64,000 nt of DNA. It comes from Diospyros lotus. Lineage: Eukaryota; Streptophyta; Magnoliopsida; Ericales; Ebenaceae. Below the pieces are notes generated by a model that ran no database searches, was not told the DNA's origin, and saw nothing but the letters and a program-made list of their open reading frames with translations. Every line of letters begins with the position of its first letter. Position 1 is the first letter of the stretch. This document shows positions 38,601 through 53,600 of the stretch, piece by piece. The position numbers and the translations under genes were made by a program. The stretch covers positions 165,014 to 229,013 of the forward strand of contig NW_026267105.1 of assembly GCF_014633365.1 (NCBI RefSeq). Reading direction: 5' to 3'.

Positions 38601-41600
38601 TTAAACTTTAAACTTTAAACTTTAAACTTTAAACTTTAAACTTTAAACTTTAAACTTTAAACTTTAAACTTTAAACTTTAAACTTTAAACTTTAAACTTT
38701 AAACTTTAAACTTTAAACTTTAAACTTTAAACTTTAAACTTTAAACTTTAAACTTTAAACTTTAAACTTTAAACTTTAAACTTTAAACTTTAAACTTTAA
38801 ACTTTAAACTTTAAACTTTAAACTTTAAACTTTAAACTTTAAACTTTAAACTTTAAACTTTAAACTTTAAACTTTAAACTTTAAACTTTAAACTTTAAAC
38901 TTTAAACTTTAAACTTTAAACTTTAAACTTTAAACTTTAAACTTTAAACTTTAAACTTTAAACTTTAAACTTTAAACTTTAAACTTTAAACTTTAAACTT
39001 TAAACTTTAAACTTTAAACTTTAAACTTTAAACTTTAAACTTTAAACTTTAAACTTTAAACTTTAAACTTTAAACTTTAAACTTTAAACTTTAAACTTTA
39101 AACTTTAAACTTTAAACTTTAAACTTTAAACTTTAAACTTTAAACTTTAAACTTTAAACTTTAAACTTTAAACTTTAAACTTTAAACTTTAAACTTTAAA
39201 CTTTAAACTTTAAACTTTAAACTTTAAACTTTAAACTTTAAACTTTAAACTTTAAACTTTAAACTTTAAACTTTAAACTTTAAACTTTAAACTTTAAACT
39301 TTAAACTTTAAACTTTAAACTTTAAACTTTAAACTTTAAACTTTAAACTTTAAACTTTAAACTTTAAACTTTAAACTTTAAACTTTAAACTTTAAACTTT
39401 AAACTTTAAACTTTAAACTTTAAACTTTAAACTTTAAACTTTAAACTTTAAACTTTAAACTTTAAACTTTAAACTTTAAACTTTAAACTTTAAACTTTAA
39501 ACTTTAAACTTTAAACTTTAAACTTTAAACTTTAAACTTTAAACTTTAAACTTTAAACTTTAAACTTTAAACTTTAAACTTTAAACTTTAAACTTTAAAC
39601 TTTAAACTTTAAACTTTAAACTTTAAACTTTAAACTTTAAACTTTAAACTTTAAACTTTAAACTTTAAACTTTAAACTTTAAACTTTAAACTTTAAACTT
39701 TAAACTTTAAACTTTAAACTTTAAACTTTAAACTTTAAACTTTAAACTTTAAACTTTAAACTTTAAACTTTAAACTTTAAACTTTAAACTTTAAACTTTA
39801 AACTTTAAACTTTAAACTTTAAACTTTAAACTTTAAACTTTAAACTTTAAACTTTAAACTTTAAACTTTAAACTTTAAACTTTAAACTTTAAACTTTAAA
39901 CTTTAAACTTTAAACTTTAAACTTTAAACTTTAAACTTTAAACTTTAAACTTTAAACTTTAAACTTTAAACTTTAAACTTTAAACTTTAAACTTTAAACT
40001 TTAAACTTTAAACTTTAAACTTTAAACTTTAAACTTTAAACTTTAAACTTTAAACTTTAAACTTTAAACTTTAAACTTTAAACTTTAAACTTTAAACTTT
40101 AAACTTTAAACTTTAAACTTTAAACTTTAAACTTTAAACTTTAAACTTTAAACTTTAAACTTTAAACTTTAAACTTTAAACTTTAAACTTTAAACTTTAA
40201 ACTTTAAACTTTAAACTTTAAACTTTAAACTTTAAACTTTAAACTTTAAACTTTAAACTTTAAACTTTAAACTTTAAACTTTAAACTTTAAACTTTAAAC
40301 TTTAAACTTTAAACTTTAAACTTTAAACTTTAAACTTTAAACTTTAAACTTTAAACTTTAAACTTTAAACTTTAAACTTTAAACTTTAAACTTTAAACTT
40401 TAAACTTTAAACTTTAAACTTTAAACTTTAAACTTTAAACTTTAAACTTTAAACTTTAAACTTTAAACTTTAAACTTTAAACTTTAAACTTTAAACTTTA
40501 AACTTTAAACTTTAAACTTTAAACTTTAAACTTTAAACTTTAAACTTTAAACTTTAAACTTTAAACTTTAAACTTTAAACTTTAAACTTTAAACTTTAAA
40601 CTTTAAACTTTAAACTTTAAACTTTAAACTTTAAACTTTAAACTTTAAACTTTAAACTTTAAACTTTAAACTTTAAACTTTAAACTTTAAACTTTAAACT
40701 TTAAACTTTAAACTTTAAACTTTAAACTTTAAACTTTAAACTTTAAACTTTAAACTTTAAACTTTAAACTTTAAACTTTAAACTTTAAACTTTAAACTTT
40801 AAACTTTAAACTTTAAACTTTAAACTTTAAACTTTAAACTTTAAACTTTAAACTTTAAACTTTAAACTTTAAACTTTAAACTTTAAACTTTAAACTTTAA
40901 ACTTTAAACTTTAAACTTTAAACTTTAAACTTTAAACTTTAAACTTTAAACTTTAAACTTTAAACTTTAAACTTTAAACTTTAAACTTTAAACTTTAAAC
41001 TTTAAACTTTAAACTTTAAACTTTAAACTTTAAACTTTAAACTTTAAACTTTAAACTTTAAACTTTAAACTTTAAACTTTAAACTTTAAACTTTAAACTT
41101 TAAACTTTAAACTTTAAACTTTAAACTTTAAACTTTAAACTTTAAACTTTAAACTTTAAACTTTAAACTTTAAACTTTAAACTTTAAACTTTAAACTTTA
41201 AACTTTAAACTTTAAACTTTAAACTTTAAACTTTAAACTTTAAACTTTAAACTTTAAACTTTAAACTTTAAACTTTAAACTTTAAACTTTAAACTTTAAA
41301 CTTTAAACTTTAAACTTTAAACTTTAAACTTTAAACTTTAAACTTTAAACTTTAAACTTTAAACTTTAAACTTTAAACTTTAAACTTTAAACTTTAAACT
41401 TTAAACTTTAAACTTTAAACTTTAAACTTTAAACTTTAAACTTTAAACTTTAAACTTTAAACTTTAAACTTTAAACTTTAAACTTTAAACTTTAAACTTT
41501 AAACTTTAAACTTTAAACTTTAAACTTTAAACTTTAAACTTTAAACTTTAAACTTTAAACTTTAAACTTTAAACTTTAAACTTTAAACTTTAAACTTTAA

Positions 41601-44600
41601 ACTTTAAACTTTAAACTTTAAACTTTAAACTTTAAACTTTAAACTTTAAACTTTAAACTTTAAACTTTAAACTTTAAACTTTAAACTTTAAACTTTAAAC
41701 TTTAAACTTTAAACTTTAAACTTTAAACTTTAAACTTTAAACTTTAAACTTTAAACTTTAAACTTTAAACTTTAAACTTTAAACTTTAAACTTTAAACTT
41801 TAAACTTTAAACTTTAAACTTTAAACTTTAAACTTTAAACTTTAAACTTTAAACTTTAAACTTTAAACTTTAAACTTTAAACTTTAAACTTTAAACTTTA
41901 AACTTTAAACTTTAAACTTTAAACTTTAAACTTTAAACTTTAAACTTTAAACTTTAAACTTTAAACTTTAAACTTTAAACTTTAAACTTTAAACTTTAAA
42001 CTTTAAACTTTAAACTTTAAACTTTAAACTTTAAACTTTAAACTTTAAACTTTAAACTTTAAACTTTAAACTTTAAACTTTAAACTTTAAACTTTAAACT
42101 TTAAACTTTAAACTTTAAACTTTAAACTTTAAACTTTAAACTTTAAACTTTAAACTTTAAACTTTAAACTTTAAACTTTAAACTTTAAACTTTAAACTTT
42201 AAACTTTAAACTTTAAACTTTAAACTTTAAACTTTAAACTTTAAACTTTAAACTTTAAACTTTAAACTTTAAACTTTAAACTTTAAACTTTAAACTTTAA
42301 ACTTTAAACTTTAAACTTTAAACTTTAAACTTTAAACTTTAAACTTTAAACTTTAAACTTTAAACTTTAAACTTTAAACTTTAAACTTTAAACTTTAAAC
42401 TTTAAACTTTAAACTTTAAACTTTAAACTTTAAACTTTAAACTTTAAACTTTAAACTTTAAACTTTAAACTTTAAACTTTAAACTTTAAACTTTAAACTT
42501 TAAACTTTAAACTTTAAACTTTAAACTTTAAACTTTAAACTTTAAACTTTAAACTTTAAACTTTAAACTTTAAACTTTAAACTTTAAACTTTAAACTTTA
42601 AACTTTAAACTTTAAACTTTAAACTTTAAACTTTAAACTTTAAACTTTAAACTTTAAACTTTAAACTTTAAACTTTAAACTTTAAACTTTAAACTTTAAA
42701 CTTTAAACTTTAAACTTTAAACTTTAAACTTTAAACTTTAAACTTTAAACTTTAAACTTTAAACTTTAAACTTTAAACTTTAAACTTTAAACTTTAAACT
42801 TTAAACTTTAAACTTTAAACTTTAAACTTTAAACTTTAAACTTTAAACTTTAAACTTTAAACTTTAAACTTTAAACTTTAAACTTTAAACTTTAAACTTT
42901 AAACTTTAAACTTTAAACTTTAAACTTTAAACTTTAAACTTTAAACTTTAAACTTTAAACTTTAAACTTTAAACTTTAAACTTTAAACTTTAAACTTTAA
43001 ACTTTAAACTTTAAACTTTAAACTTTAAACTTTAAACTTTAAACTTTAAACTTTAAACTTTAAACTTTAAACTTTAAACTTTAAACTTTAAACTTTAAAC
43101 TTTAAACTTTAAACTTTAAACTTTAAACTTTAAACTTTAAACTTTAAACTTTAAACTTTAAACTTTAAACTTTAAACTTTAAACTTTAAACTTTAAACTT
43201 TAAACTTTAAACTTTAAACTTTAAACTTTAAACTTTAAACTTTAAACTTTAAACTTTAAACTTTAAACTTTAAACTTTAAACTTTAAACTTTAAACTTTA
43301 AACTTTAAACTTTAAACTTTAAACTTTAAACTTTAAACTTTAAACTTTAAACTTTAAACTTTAAACTTTAAACTTTAAACTTTAAACTTTAAACTTTAAA
43401 CTTTAAACTTTAAACTTTAAACTTTAAACTTTAAACTTTAAACTTTAAACTTTAAACTTTAAACTTTAAACTTTAAACTTTAAACTTTAAACTTTAAACT
43501 TTAAACTTTAAACTTTAAACTTTAAACTTTAAACTTTAAACTTTAAACTTTAAACTTTAAACTTTAAACTTTAAACTTTAAACTTTAAACTTTAAACTTT
43601 AAACTTTAAACTTTAAACTTTAAACTTTAAACTTTAAACTTTAAACTTTAAACTTTAAACTTTAAACTTTAAACTTTAAACTTTAAACTTTAAACTTTAA
43701 ACTTTAAACTTTAAACTTTAAACTTTAAACTTTAAACTTTAAACTTTAAACTTTAAACTTTAAACTTTAAACTTTAAACTTTAAACTTTAAACTTTAAAC
43801 TTTAAACTTTAAACTTTAAACTTTAAACTTTAAACTTTAAACTTTAAACTTTAAACTTTAAACTTTAAACTTTAAACTTTAAACTTTAAACTTTAAACTT
43901 TAAACTTTAAACTTTAAACTTTAAACTTTAAACTTTAAACTTTAAACTTTAAACTTTAAACTTTAAACTTTAAACTTTAAACTTTAAACTTTAAACTTTA
44001 AACTTTAAACTTTAAACTTTAAACTTTAAACTTTAAACTTTAAACTTTAAACTTTAAACTTTAAACTTTAAACTTTAAACTTTAAACTTTAAACTTTAAA
44101 CTTTAAACTTTAAACTTTAAACTTTAAACTTTAAACTTTAAACTTTAAACTTTAAACTTTAAACTTTAAACTTTAAACTTTAAACTTTAAACTTTAAACT
44201 TTAAACTTTAAACTTTAAACTTTAAACTTTAAACTTTAAACTTTAAACTTTAAACTTTAAACTTTAAACTTTAAACTTTAAACTTTAAACTTTAAACTTT
44301 AAACTTTAAACTTTAAACTTTAAACTTTAAACTTTAAACTTTAAACTTTAAACTTTAAACTTTAAACTTTAAACTTTAAACTTTAAACTTTAAACTTTAA
44401 ACTTTAAACTTTAAACTTTAAACTTTAAACTTTAAACTTTAAACTTTAAACTTTAAACTTTAAACTTTAAACTTTAAACTTTAAACTTTAAACTTTAAAC
44501 TTTAAACTTTAAACTTTAAACTTTAAACTTTAAACTTTAAACTTTAAACTTTAAACTTTAAACTTTAAACTTTAAACTTTAAACTTTAAACTTTAAACTT

Positions 44601-47600
44601 TAAACTTTAAACTTTAAACTTTAAACTTTAAACTTTAAACTTTAAACTTTAAACTTTAAACTTTAAACTTTAAACTTTAAACTTTAAACTTTAAACTTTA
44701 AACTTTAAACTTTAAACTTTAAACTTTAAACTTTAAACTTTAAACTTTAAACTTTAAACTTTAAACTTTAAACTTTAAACTTTAAACTTTAAACTTTAAA
44801 CTTTAAACTTTAAACTTTAAACTTTAAACTTTAAACTTTAAACTTTAAACTTTAAACTTTAAACTTTAAACTTTAAACTTTAAACTTTAAACTTTAAACT
44901 TTAAACTTTAAACTTTAAACTTTAAACTTTAAACTTTAAACTTTAAACTTTAAACTTTAAACTTTAAACTTTAAACTTTAAACTTTAAACTTTAAACTTT
45001 AAACTTTAAACTTTAAACTTTAAACTTTAAACTTTAAACTTTAAACTTTAAACTTTAAACTTTAAACTTTAAACTTTAAACTTTAAACTTTAAACTTTAA
45101 ACTTTAAACTTTAAACTTTAAACTTTAAACTTTAAACTTTAAACTTTAAACTTTAAACTTTAAACTTTAAACTTTAAACTTTAAACTTTAAACTTTAAAC
45201 TTTAAACTTTAAACTTTAAACTTTAAACTTTAAACTTTAAACTTTAAACTTTAAACTTTAAACTTTAAACTTTAAACTTTAAACTTTAAACTTTAAACTT
45301 TAAACTTTAAACTTTAAACTTTAAACTTTAAACTTTAAACTTTAAACTTTAAACTTTAAACTTTAAACTTTAAACTTTAAACTTTAAACTTTAAACTTTA
45401 AACTTTAAACTTTAAACTTTAAACTTTAAACTTTAAACTTTAAACTTTAAACTTTAAACTTTAAACTTTAAACTTTAAACTTTAAACTTTAAACTTTAAA
45501 CTTTAAACTTTAAACTTTAAACTTTAAACTTTAAACTTTAAACTTTAAACTTTAAACTTTAAACTTTAAACTTTAAACTTTAAACTTTAAACTTTAAACT
45601 TTAAACTTTAAACTTTAAACTTTAAACTTTAAACTTTAAACTTTAAACTTTAAACTTTAAACTTTAAACTTTAAACTTTAAACTTTAAACTTTAAACTTT
45701 AAACTTTAAACTTTAAACTTTAAACTTTAAACTTTAAACTTTAAACTTTAAACTTTAAACTTTAAACTTTAAACTTTAAACTTTAAACTTTAAACTTTAA
45801 ACTTTAAACTTTAAACTTTAAACTTTAAACTTTAAACTTTAAACTTTAAACTTTAAACTTTAAACTTTAAACTTTAAACTTTAAACTTTAAACTTTAAAC
45901 TTTAAACTTTAAACTTTAAACTTTAAACTTTAAACTTTAAACTTTAAACTTTAAACTTTAAACTTTAAACTTTAAACTTTAAACTTTAAACTTTAAACTT
46001 TAAACTTTAAACTTTAAACTTTAAACTTTAAACTTTAAACTTTAAACTTTAAACTTTAAACTTTAAACTTTAAACTTTAAACTTTAAACTTTAAACTTTA
46101 AACTTTAAACTTTAAACTTTAAACTTTAAACTTTAAACTTTAAACTTTAAACTTTAAACTTTAAACTTTAAACTTTAAACTTTAAACTTTAAACTTTAAA
46201 CTTTAAACTTTAAACTTTAAACTTTAAACTTTAAACTTTAAACTTTAAACTTTAAACTTTAAACTTTAAACTTTAAACTTTAAACTTTAAACTTTAAACT
46301 TTAAACTTTAAACTTTAAACTTTAAACTTTAAACTTTAAACTTTAAACTTTAAACTTTAAACTTTAAACTTTAAACTTTAAACTTTAAACTTTAAACTTT
46401 AAACTTTAAACTTTAAACTTTAAACTTTAAACTTTAAACTTTAAACTTTAAACTTTAAACTTTAAACTTTAAACTTTAAACTTTAAACTTTAAACTTTAA
46501 ACTTTAAACTTTAAACTTTAAACTTTAAACTTTAAACTTTAAACTTTAAACTTTAAACTTTAAACTTTAAACTTTAAACTTTAAACTTTAAACTTTAAAC
46601 TTTAAACTTTAAACTTTAAACTTTAAACTTTAAACTTTAAACTTTAAACTTTAAACTTTAAACTTTAAACTTTAAACTTTAAACTTTAAACTTTAAACTT
46701 TAAACTTTAAACTTTAAACTTTAAACTTTAAACTTTAAACTTTAAACTTTAAACTTTAAACTTTAAACTTTAAACTTTAAACTTTAAACTTTAAACTTTA
46801 AACTTTAAACTTTAAACTTTAAACTTTAAACTTTAAACTTTAAACTTTAAACTTTAAACTTTAAACTTTAAACTTTAAACTTTAAACTTTAAACTTTAAA
46901 CTTTAAACTTTAAACTTTAAACTTTAAACTTTAAACTTTAAACTTTAAACTTTAAACTTTAAACTTTAAACTTTAAACTTTAAACTTTAAACTTTAAACT
47001 TTAAACTTTAAACTTTAAACTTTAAACTTTAAACTTTAAACTTTAAACTTTAAACTTTAAACTTTAAACTTTAAACTTTAAACTTTAAACTTTAAACTTT
47101 AAACTTTAAACTTTAAACTTTAAACTTTAAACTTTAAACTTTAAACTTTAAACTTTAAACTTTAAACTTTAAACTTTAAACTTTAAACTTTAAACTTTAA
47201 ACTTTAAACTTTAAACTTTAAACTTTAAACTTTAAACTTTAAACTTTAAACTTTAAACTTTAAACTTTAAACTTTAAACTTTAAACTTTAAACTTTAAAC
47301 TTTAAACTTTAAACTTTAAACTTTAAACTTTAAACTTTAAACTTTAAACTTTAAACTTTAAACTTTAAACTTTAAACTTTAAACTTTAAACTTTAAACTT
47401 TAAACTTTAAACTTTAAACTTTAAACTTTAAACTTTAAACTTTAAACTTTAAACTTTAAACTTTAAACTTTAAACTTTAAACTTTAAACTTTAAACTTTA
47501 AACTTTAAACTTTAAACTTTAAACTTTAAACTTTAAACTTTAAACTTTAAACTTTAAACTTTAAACTTTAAACTTTAAACTTTAAACTTTAAACTTTAAA

Positions 47601-50600
47601 CTTTAAACTTTAAACTTTAAACTTTAAACTTTAAACTTTAAACTTTAAACTTTAAACTTTAAACTTTAAACTTTAAACTTTAAACTTTAAACTTTAAACT
47701 TTAAACTTTAAACTTTAAACTTTAAACTTTAAACTTTAAACTTTAAACTTTAAACTTTAAACTTTAAACTTTAAACTTTAAACTTTAAACTTTAAACTTT
47801 AAACTTTAAACTTTAAACTTTAAACTTTAAACTTTAAACTTTAAACTTTAAACTTTAAACTTTAAACTTTAAACTTTAAACTTTAAACTTTAAACTTTAA
47901 ACTTTAAACTTTAAACTTTAAACTTTAAACTTTAAACTTTAAACTTTAAACTTTAAACTTTAAACTTTAAACTTTAAACTTTAAACTTTAAACTTTAAAC
48001 TTTAAACTTTAAACTTTAAACTTTAAACTTTAAACTTTAAACTTTAAACTTTAAACTTTAAACTTTAAACTTTAAACTTTAAACTTTAAACTTTAAACTT
48101 TAAACTTTAAACTTTAAACTTTAAACTTTAAACTTTAAACTTTAAACTTTAAACTTTAAACTTTAAACTTTAAACTTTAAACTTTAAACTTTAAACTTTA
48201 AACTTTAAACTTTAAACTTTAAACTTTAAACTTTAAACTTTAAACTTTAAACTTTAAACTTTAAACTTTAAACTTTAAACTTTAAACTTTAAACTTTAAA
48301 CTTTAAACTTTAAACTTTAAACTTTAAACTTTAAACTTTAAACTTTAAACTTTAAACTTTAAACTTTAAACTTTAAACTTTAAACTTTAAACTTTAAACT
48401 TTAAACTTTAAACTTTAAACTTTAAACTTTAAACTTTAAACTTTAAACTTTAAACTTTAAACTTTAAACTTTAAACTTTAAACTTTAAACTTTAAACTTT
48501 AAACTTTAAACTTTAAACTTTAAACTTTAAACTTTAAACTTTAAACTTTAAACTTTAAACTTTAAACTTTAAACTTTAAACTTTAAACTTTAAACTTTAA
48601 ACTTTAAACTTTAAACTTTAAACTTTAAACTTTAAACTTTAAACTTTAAACTTTAAACTTTAAACTTTAAACTTTAAACTTTAAACTTTAAACTTTAAAC
48701 TTTAAACTTTAAACTTTAAACTTTAAACTTTAAACTTTAAACTTTAAACTTTAAACTTTAAACTTTAAACTTTAAACTTTAAACTTTAAACTTTAAACTT
48801 TAAACTTTAAACTTTAAACTTTAAACTTTAAACTTTAAACTTTAAACTTTAAACTTTAAACTTTAAACTTTAAACTTTAAACTTTAAACTTTAAACTTTA
48901 AACTTTAAACTTTAAACTTTAAACTTTAAACTTTAAACTTTAAACTTTAAACTTTAAACTTTAAACTTTAAACTTTAAACTTTAAACTTTAAACTTTAAA
49001 CTTTAAACTTTAAACTTTAAACTTTAAACTTTAAACTTTAAACTTTAAACTTTAAACTTTAAACTTTAAACTTTAAACTTTAAACTTTAAACTTTAAACT
49101 TTAAACTTTAAACTTTAAACTTTAAACTTTAAACTTTAAACTTTAAACTTTAAACTTTAAACTTTAAACTTTAAACTTTAAACTTTAAACTTTAAACTTT
49201 AAACTTTAAACTTTAAACTTTAAACTTTAAACTTTAAACTTTAAACTTTAAACTTTAAACTTTAAACTTTAAACTTTAAACTTTAAACTTTAAACTTTAA
49301 ACTTTAAACTTTAAACTTTAAACTTTAAACTTTAAACTTTAAACTTTAAACTTTAAACTTTAAACTTTAAACTTTAAACTTTAAACTTTAAACTTTAAAC
49401 TTTAAACTTTAAACTTTAAACTTTAAACTTTAAACTTTAAACTTTAAACTTTAAACTTTAAACTTTAAACTTTAAACTTTAAACTTTAAACTTTAAACTT
49501 TAAACTTTAAACTTTAAACTTTAAACTTTAAACTTTAAACTTTAAACTTTAAACTTTAAACTTTAAACTTTAAACTTTAAACTTTAAACTTTAAACTTTA
49601 AACTTTAAACTTTAAACTTTAAACTTTAAACTTTAAACTTTAAACTTTAAACTTTAAACTTTAAACTTTAAACTTTAAACTTTAAACTTTAAACTTTAAA
49701 CTTTAAACTTTAAACTTTAAACTTTAAACTTTAAACTTTAAACTTTAAACTTTAAACTTTAAACTTTAAACTTTAAACTTTAAACTTTAAACTTTAAACT
49801 TTAAACTTTAAACTTTAAACTTTAAACTTTAAACTTTAAACTTTAAACTTTAAACTTTAAACTTTAAACTTTAAACTTTAAACTTTAAACTTTAAACTTT
49901 AAACTTTAAACTTTAAACTTTAAACTTTAAACTTTAAACTTTAAACTTTAAACTTTAAACTTTAAACTTTAAACTTTAAACTTTAAACTTTAAACTTTAA
50001 ACTTTAAACTTTAAACTTTAAACTTTAAACTTTAAACTTTAAACTTTAAACTTTAAACTTTAAACTTTAAACTTTAAACTTTAAACTTTAAACTTTAAAC
50101 TTTAAACTTTAAACTTTAAACTTTAAACTTTAAACTTTAAACTTTAAACTTTAAACTTTAAACTTTAAACTTTAAACTTTAAACTTTAAACTTTAAACTT
50201 TAAACTTTAAACTTTAAACTTTAAACTTTAAACTTTAAACTTTAAACTTTAAACTTTAAACTTTAAACTTTAAACTTTAAACTTTAAACTTTAAACTTTA
50301 AACTTTAAACTTTAAACTTTAAACTTTAAACTTTAAACTTTAAACTTTAAACTTTAAACTTTAAACTTTAAACTTTAAACTTTAAACTTTAAACTTTAAA
50401 CTTTAAACTTTAAACTTTAAACTTTAAACTTTAAACTTTAAACTTTAAACTTTAAACTTTAAACTTTAAACTTTAAACTTTAAACTTTAAACTTTAAACT
50501 TTAAACTTTAAACTTTAAACTTTAAACTTTAAACTTTAAACTTTAAACTTTAAACTTTAAACTTTAAACTTTAAACTTTAAACTTTAAACTTTAAACTTT

Positions 50601-53600
50601 AAACTTTAAACTTTAAACTTTAAACTTTAAACTTTAAACTTTAAACTTTAAACTTTAAACTTTAAACTTTAAACTTTAAACTTTAAACTTTAAACTTTAA
50701 ACTTTAAACTTTAAACTTTAAACTTTAAACTTTAAACTTTAAACTTTAAACTTTAAACTTTAAACTTTAAACTTTAAACTTTAAACTTTAAACTTTAAAC
50801 TTTAAACTTTAAACTTTAAACTTTAAACTTTAAACTTTAAACTTTAAACTTTAAACTTTAAACTTTAAACTTTAAACTTTAAACTTTAAACTTTAAACTT
50901 TAAACTTTAAACTTTAAACTTTAAACTTTAAACTTTAAACTTTAAACTTTAAACTTTAAACTTTAAACTTTAAACTTTAAACTTTAAACTTTAAACTTTA
51001 AACTTTAAACTTTAAACTTTAAACTTTAAACTTTAAACTTTAAACTTTAAACTTTAAACTTTAAACTTTAAACTTTAAACTTTAAACTTTAAACTTTAAA
51101 CTTTAAACTTTAAACTTTAAACTTTAAACTTTAAACTTTAAACTTTAAACTTTAAACTTTAAACTTTAAACTTTAAACTTTAAACTTTAAACTTTAAACT
51201 TTAAACTTTAAACTTTAAACTTTAAACTTTAAACTTTAAACTTTAAACTTTAAACTTTAAACTTTAAACTTTAAACTTTAAACTTTAAACTTTAAACTTT
51301 AAACTTTAAACTTTAAACTTTAAACTTTAAACTTTAAACTTTAAACTTTAAACTTTAAACTTTAAACTTTAAACTTTAAACTTTAAACTTTAAACTTTAA
51401 ACTTTAAACTTTAAACTTTAAACTTTAAACTTTAAACTTTAAACTTTAAACTTTAAACTTTAAACTTTAAACTTTAAACTTTAAACTTTAAACTTTAAAC
51501 TTTAAACTTTAAACTTTAAACTTTAAACTTTAAACTTTAAACTTTAAACTTTAAACTTTAAACTTTAAACTTTAAACTTTAAACTTTAAACTTTAAACTT
51601 TAAACTTTAAACTTTAAACTTTAAACTTTAAACTTTAAACTTTAAACTTTAAACTTTAAACTTTAAACTTTAAACTTTAAACTTTAAACTTTAAACTTTA
51701 AACTTTAAACTTTAAACTTTAAACTTTAAACTTTAAACTTTAAACTTTAAACTTTAAACTTTAAACTTTAAACTTTAAACTTTAAACTTTAAACTTTAAA
51801 CTTTAAACTTTAAACTTTAAACTTTAAACTTTAAACTTTAAACTTTAAACTTTAAACTTTAAACTTTAAACTTTAAACTTTAAACTTTAAACTTTAAACT
51901 TTAAACTTTAAACTTTAAACTTTAAACTTTAAACTTTAAACTTTAAACTTTAAACTTTAAACTTTAAACTTTAAACTTTAAACTTTAAACTTTAAACTTT
52001 AAACTTTAAACTTTAAACTTTAAACTTTAAACTTTAAACTTTAAACTTTAAACTTTAAACTTTAAACTTTAAACTTTAAACTTTAAACTTTAAACTTTAA
52101 ACTTTAAACTTTAAACTTTAAACTTTAAACTTTAAACTTTAAACTTTAAACTTTAAACTTTAAACTTTAAACTTTAAACTTTAAACTTTAAACTTTAAAC
52201 TTTAAACTTTAAACTTTAAACTTTAAACTTTAAACTTTAAACTTTAAACTTTAAACTTTAAACTTTAAACTTTAAACTTTAAACTTTAAACTTTAAACTT
52301 TAAACTTTAAACTTTAAACTTTAAACTTTAAACTTTAAACTTTAAACTTTAAACTTTAAACTTTAAACTTTAAACTTTAAACTTTAAACTTTAAACTTTA
52401 AACTTTAAACTTTAAACTTTAAACTTTAAACTTTAAACTTTAAACTTTAAACTTTAAACTTTAAACTTTAAACTTTAAACTTTAAACTTTAAACTTTAAA
52501 CTTTAAACTTTAAACTTTAAACTTTAAACTTTAAACTTTAAACTTTAAACTTTAAACTTTAAACTTTAAACTTTAAACTTTAAACTTTAAACTTTAAACT
52601 TTAAACTTTAAACTTTAAACTTTAAACTTTAAACTTTAAACTTTAAACTTTAAACTTTAAACTTTAAACTTTAAACTTTAAACTTTAAACTTTAAACTTT
52701 AAACTTTAAACTTTAAACTTTAAACTTTAAACTTTAAACTTTAAACTTTAAACTTTAAACTTTAAACTTTAAACTTTAAACTTTAAACTTTAAACTTTAA
52801 ACTTTAAACTTTAAACTTTAAACTTTAAACTTTAAACTTTAAACTTTAAACTTTAAACTTTAAACTTTAAACTTTAAACTTTAAACTTTAAACTTTAAAC
52901 TTTAAACTTTAAACTTTAAACTTTAAACTTTAAACTTTAAACTTTAAACTTTAAACTTTAAACTTTAAACTTTAAACTTTAAACTTTAAACTTTAAACTT
53001 TAAACTTTAAACTTTAAACTTTAAACTTTAAACTTTAAACTTTAAACTTTAAACTTTAAACTTTAAACTTTAAACTTTAAACTTTAAACTTTAAACTTTA
53101 AACTTTAAACTTTAAACTTTAAACTTTAAACTTTAAACTTTAAACTTTAAACTTTAAACTTTAAACTTTAAACTTTAAACTTTAAACTTTAAACTTTAAA
53201 CTTTAAACTTTAAACTTTAAACTTTAAACTTTAAACTTTAAACTTTAAACTTTAAACTTTAAACTTTAAACTTTAAACTTTAAACTTTAAACTTTAAACT
53301 TTAAACTTTAAACTTTAAACTTTAAACTTTAAACTTTAAACTTTAAACTTTAAACTTTAAACTTTAAACTTTAAACTTTAAACTTTAAACTTTAAACTTT
53401 AAACTTTAAACTTTAAACTTTAAACTTTAAACTTTAAACTTTAAACTTTAAACTTTAAACTTTAAACTTTAAACTTTAAACTTTAAACTTTAAACTTTAA
53501 ACTTTAAACTTTAAACTTTAAACTTTAAACTTTAAACTTTAAACTTTAAACTTTAAACTTTAAACTTTAAACTTTAAACTTTAAACTTTAAACTTTAAAC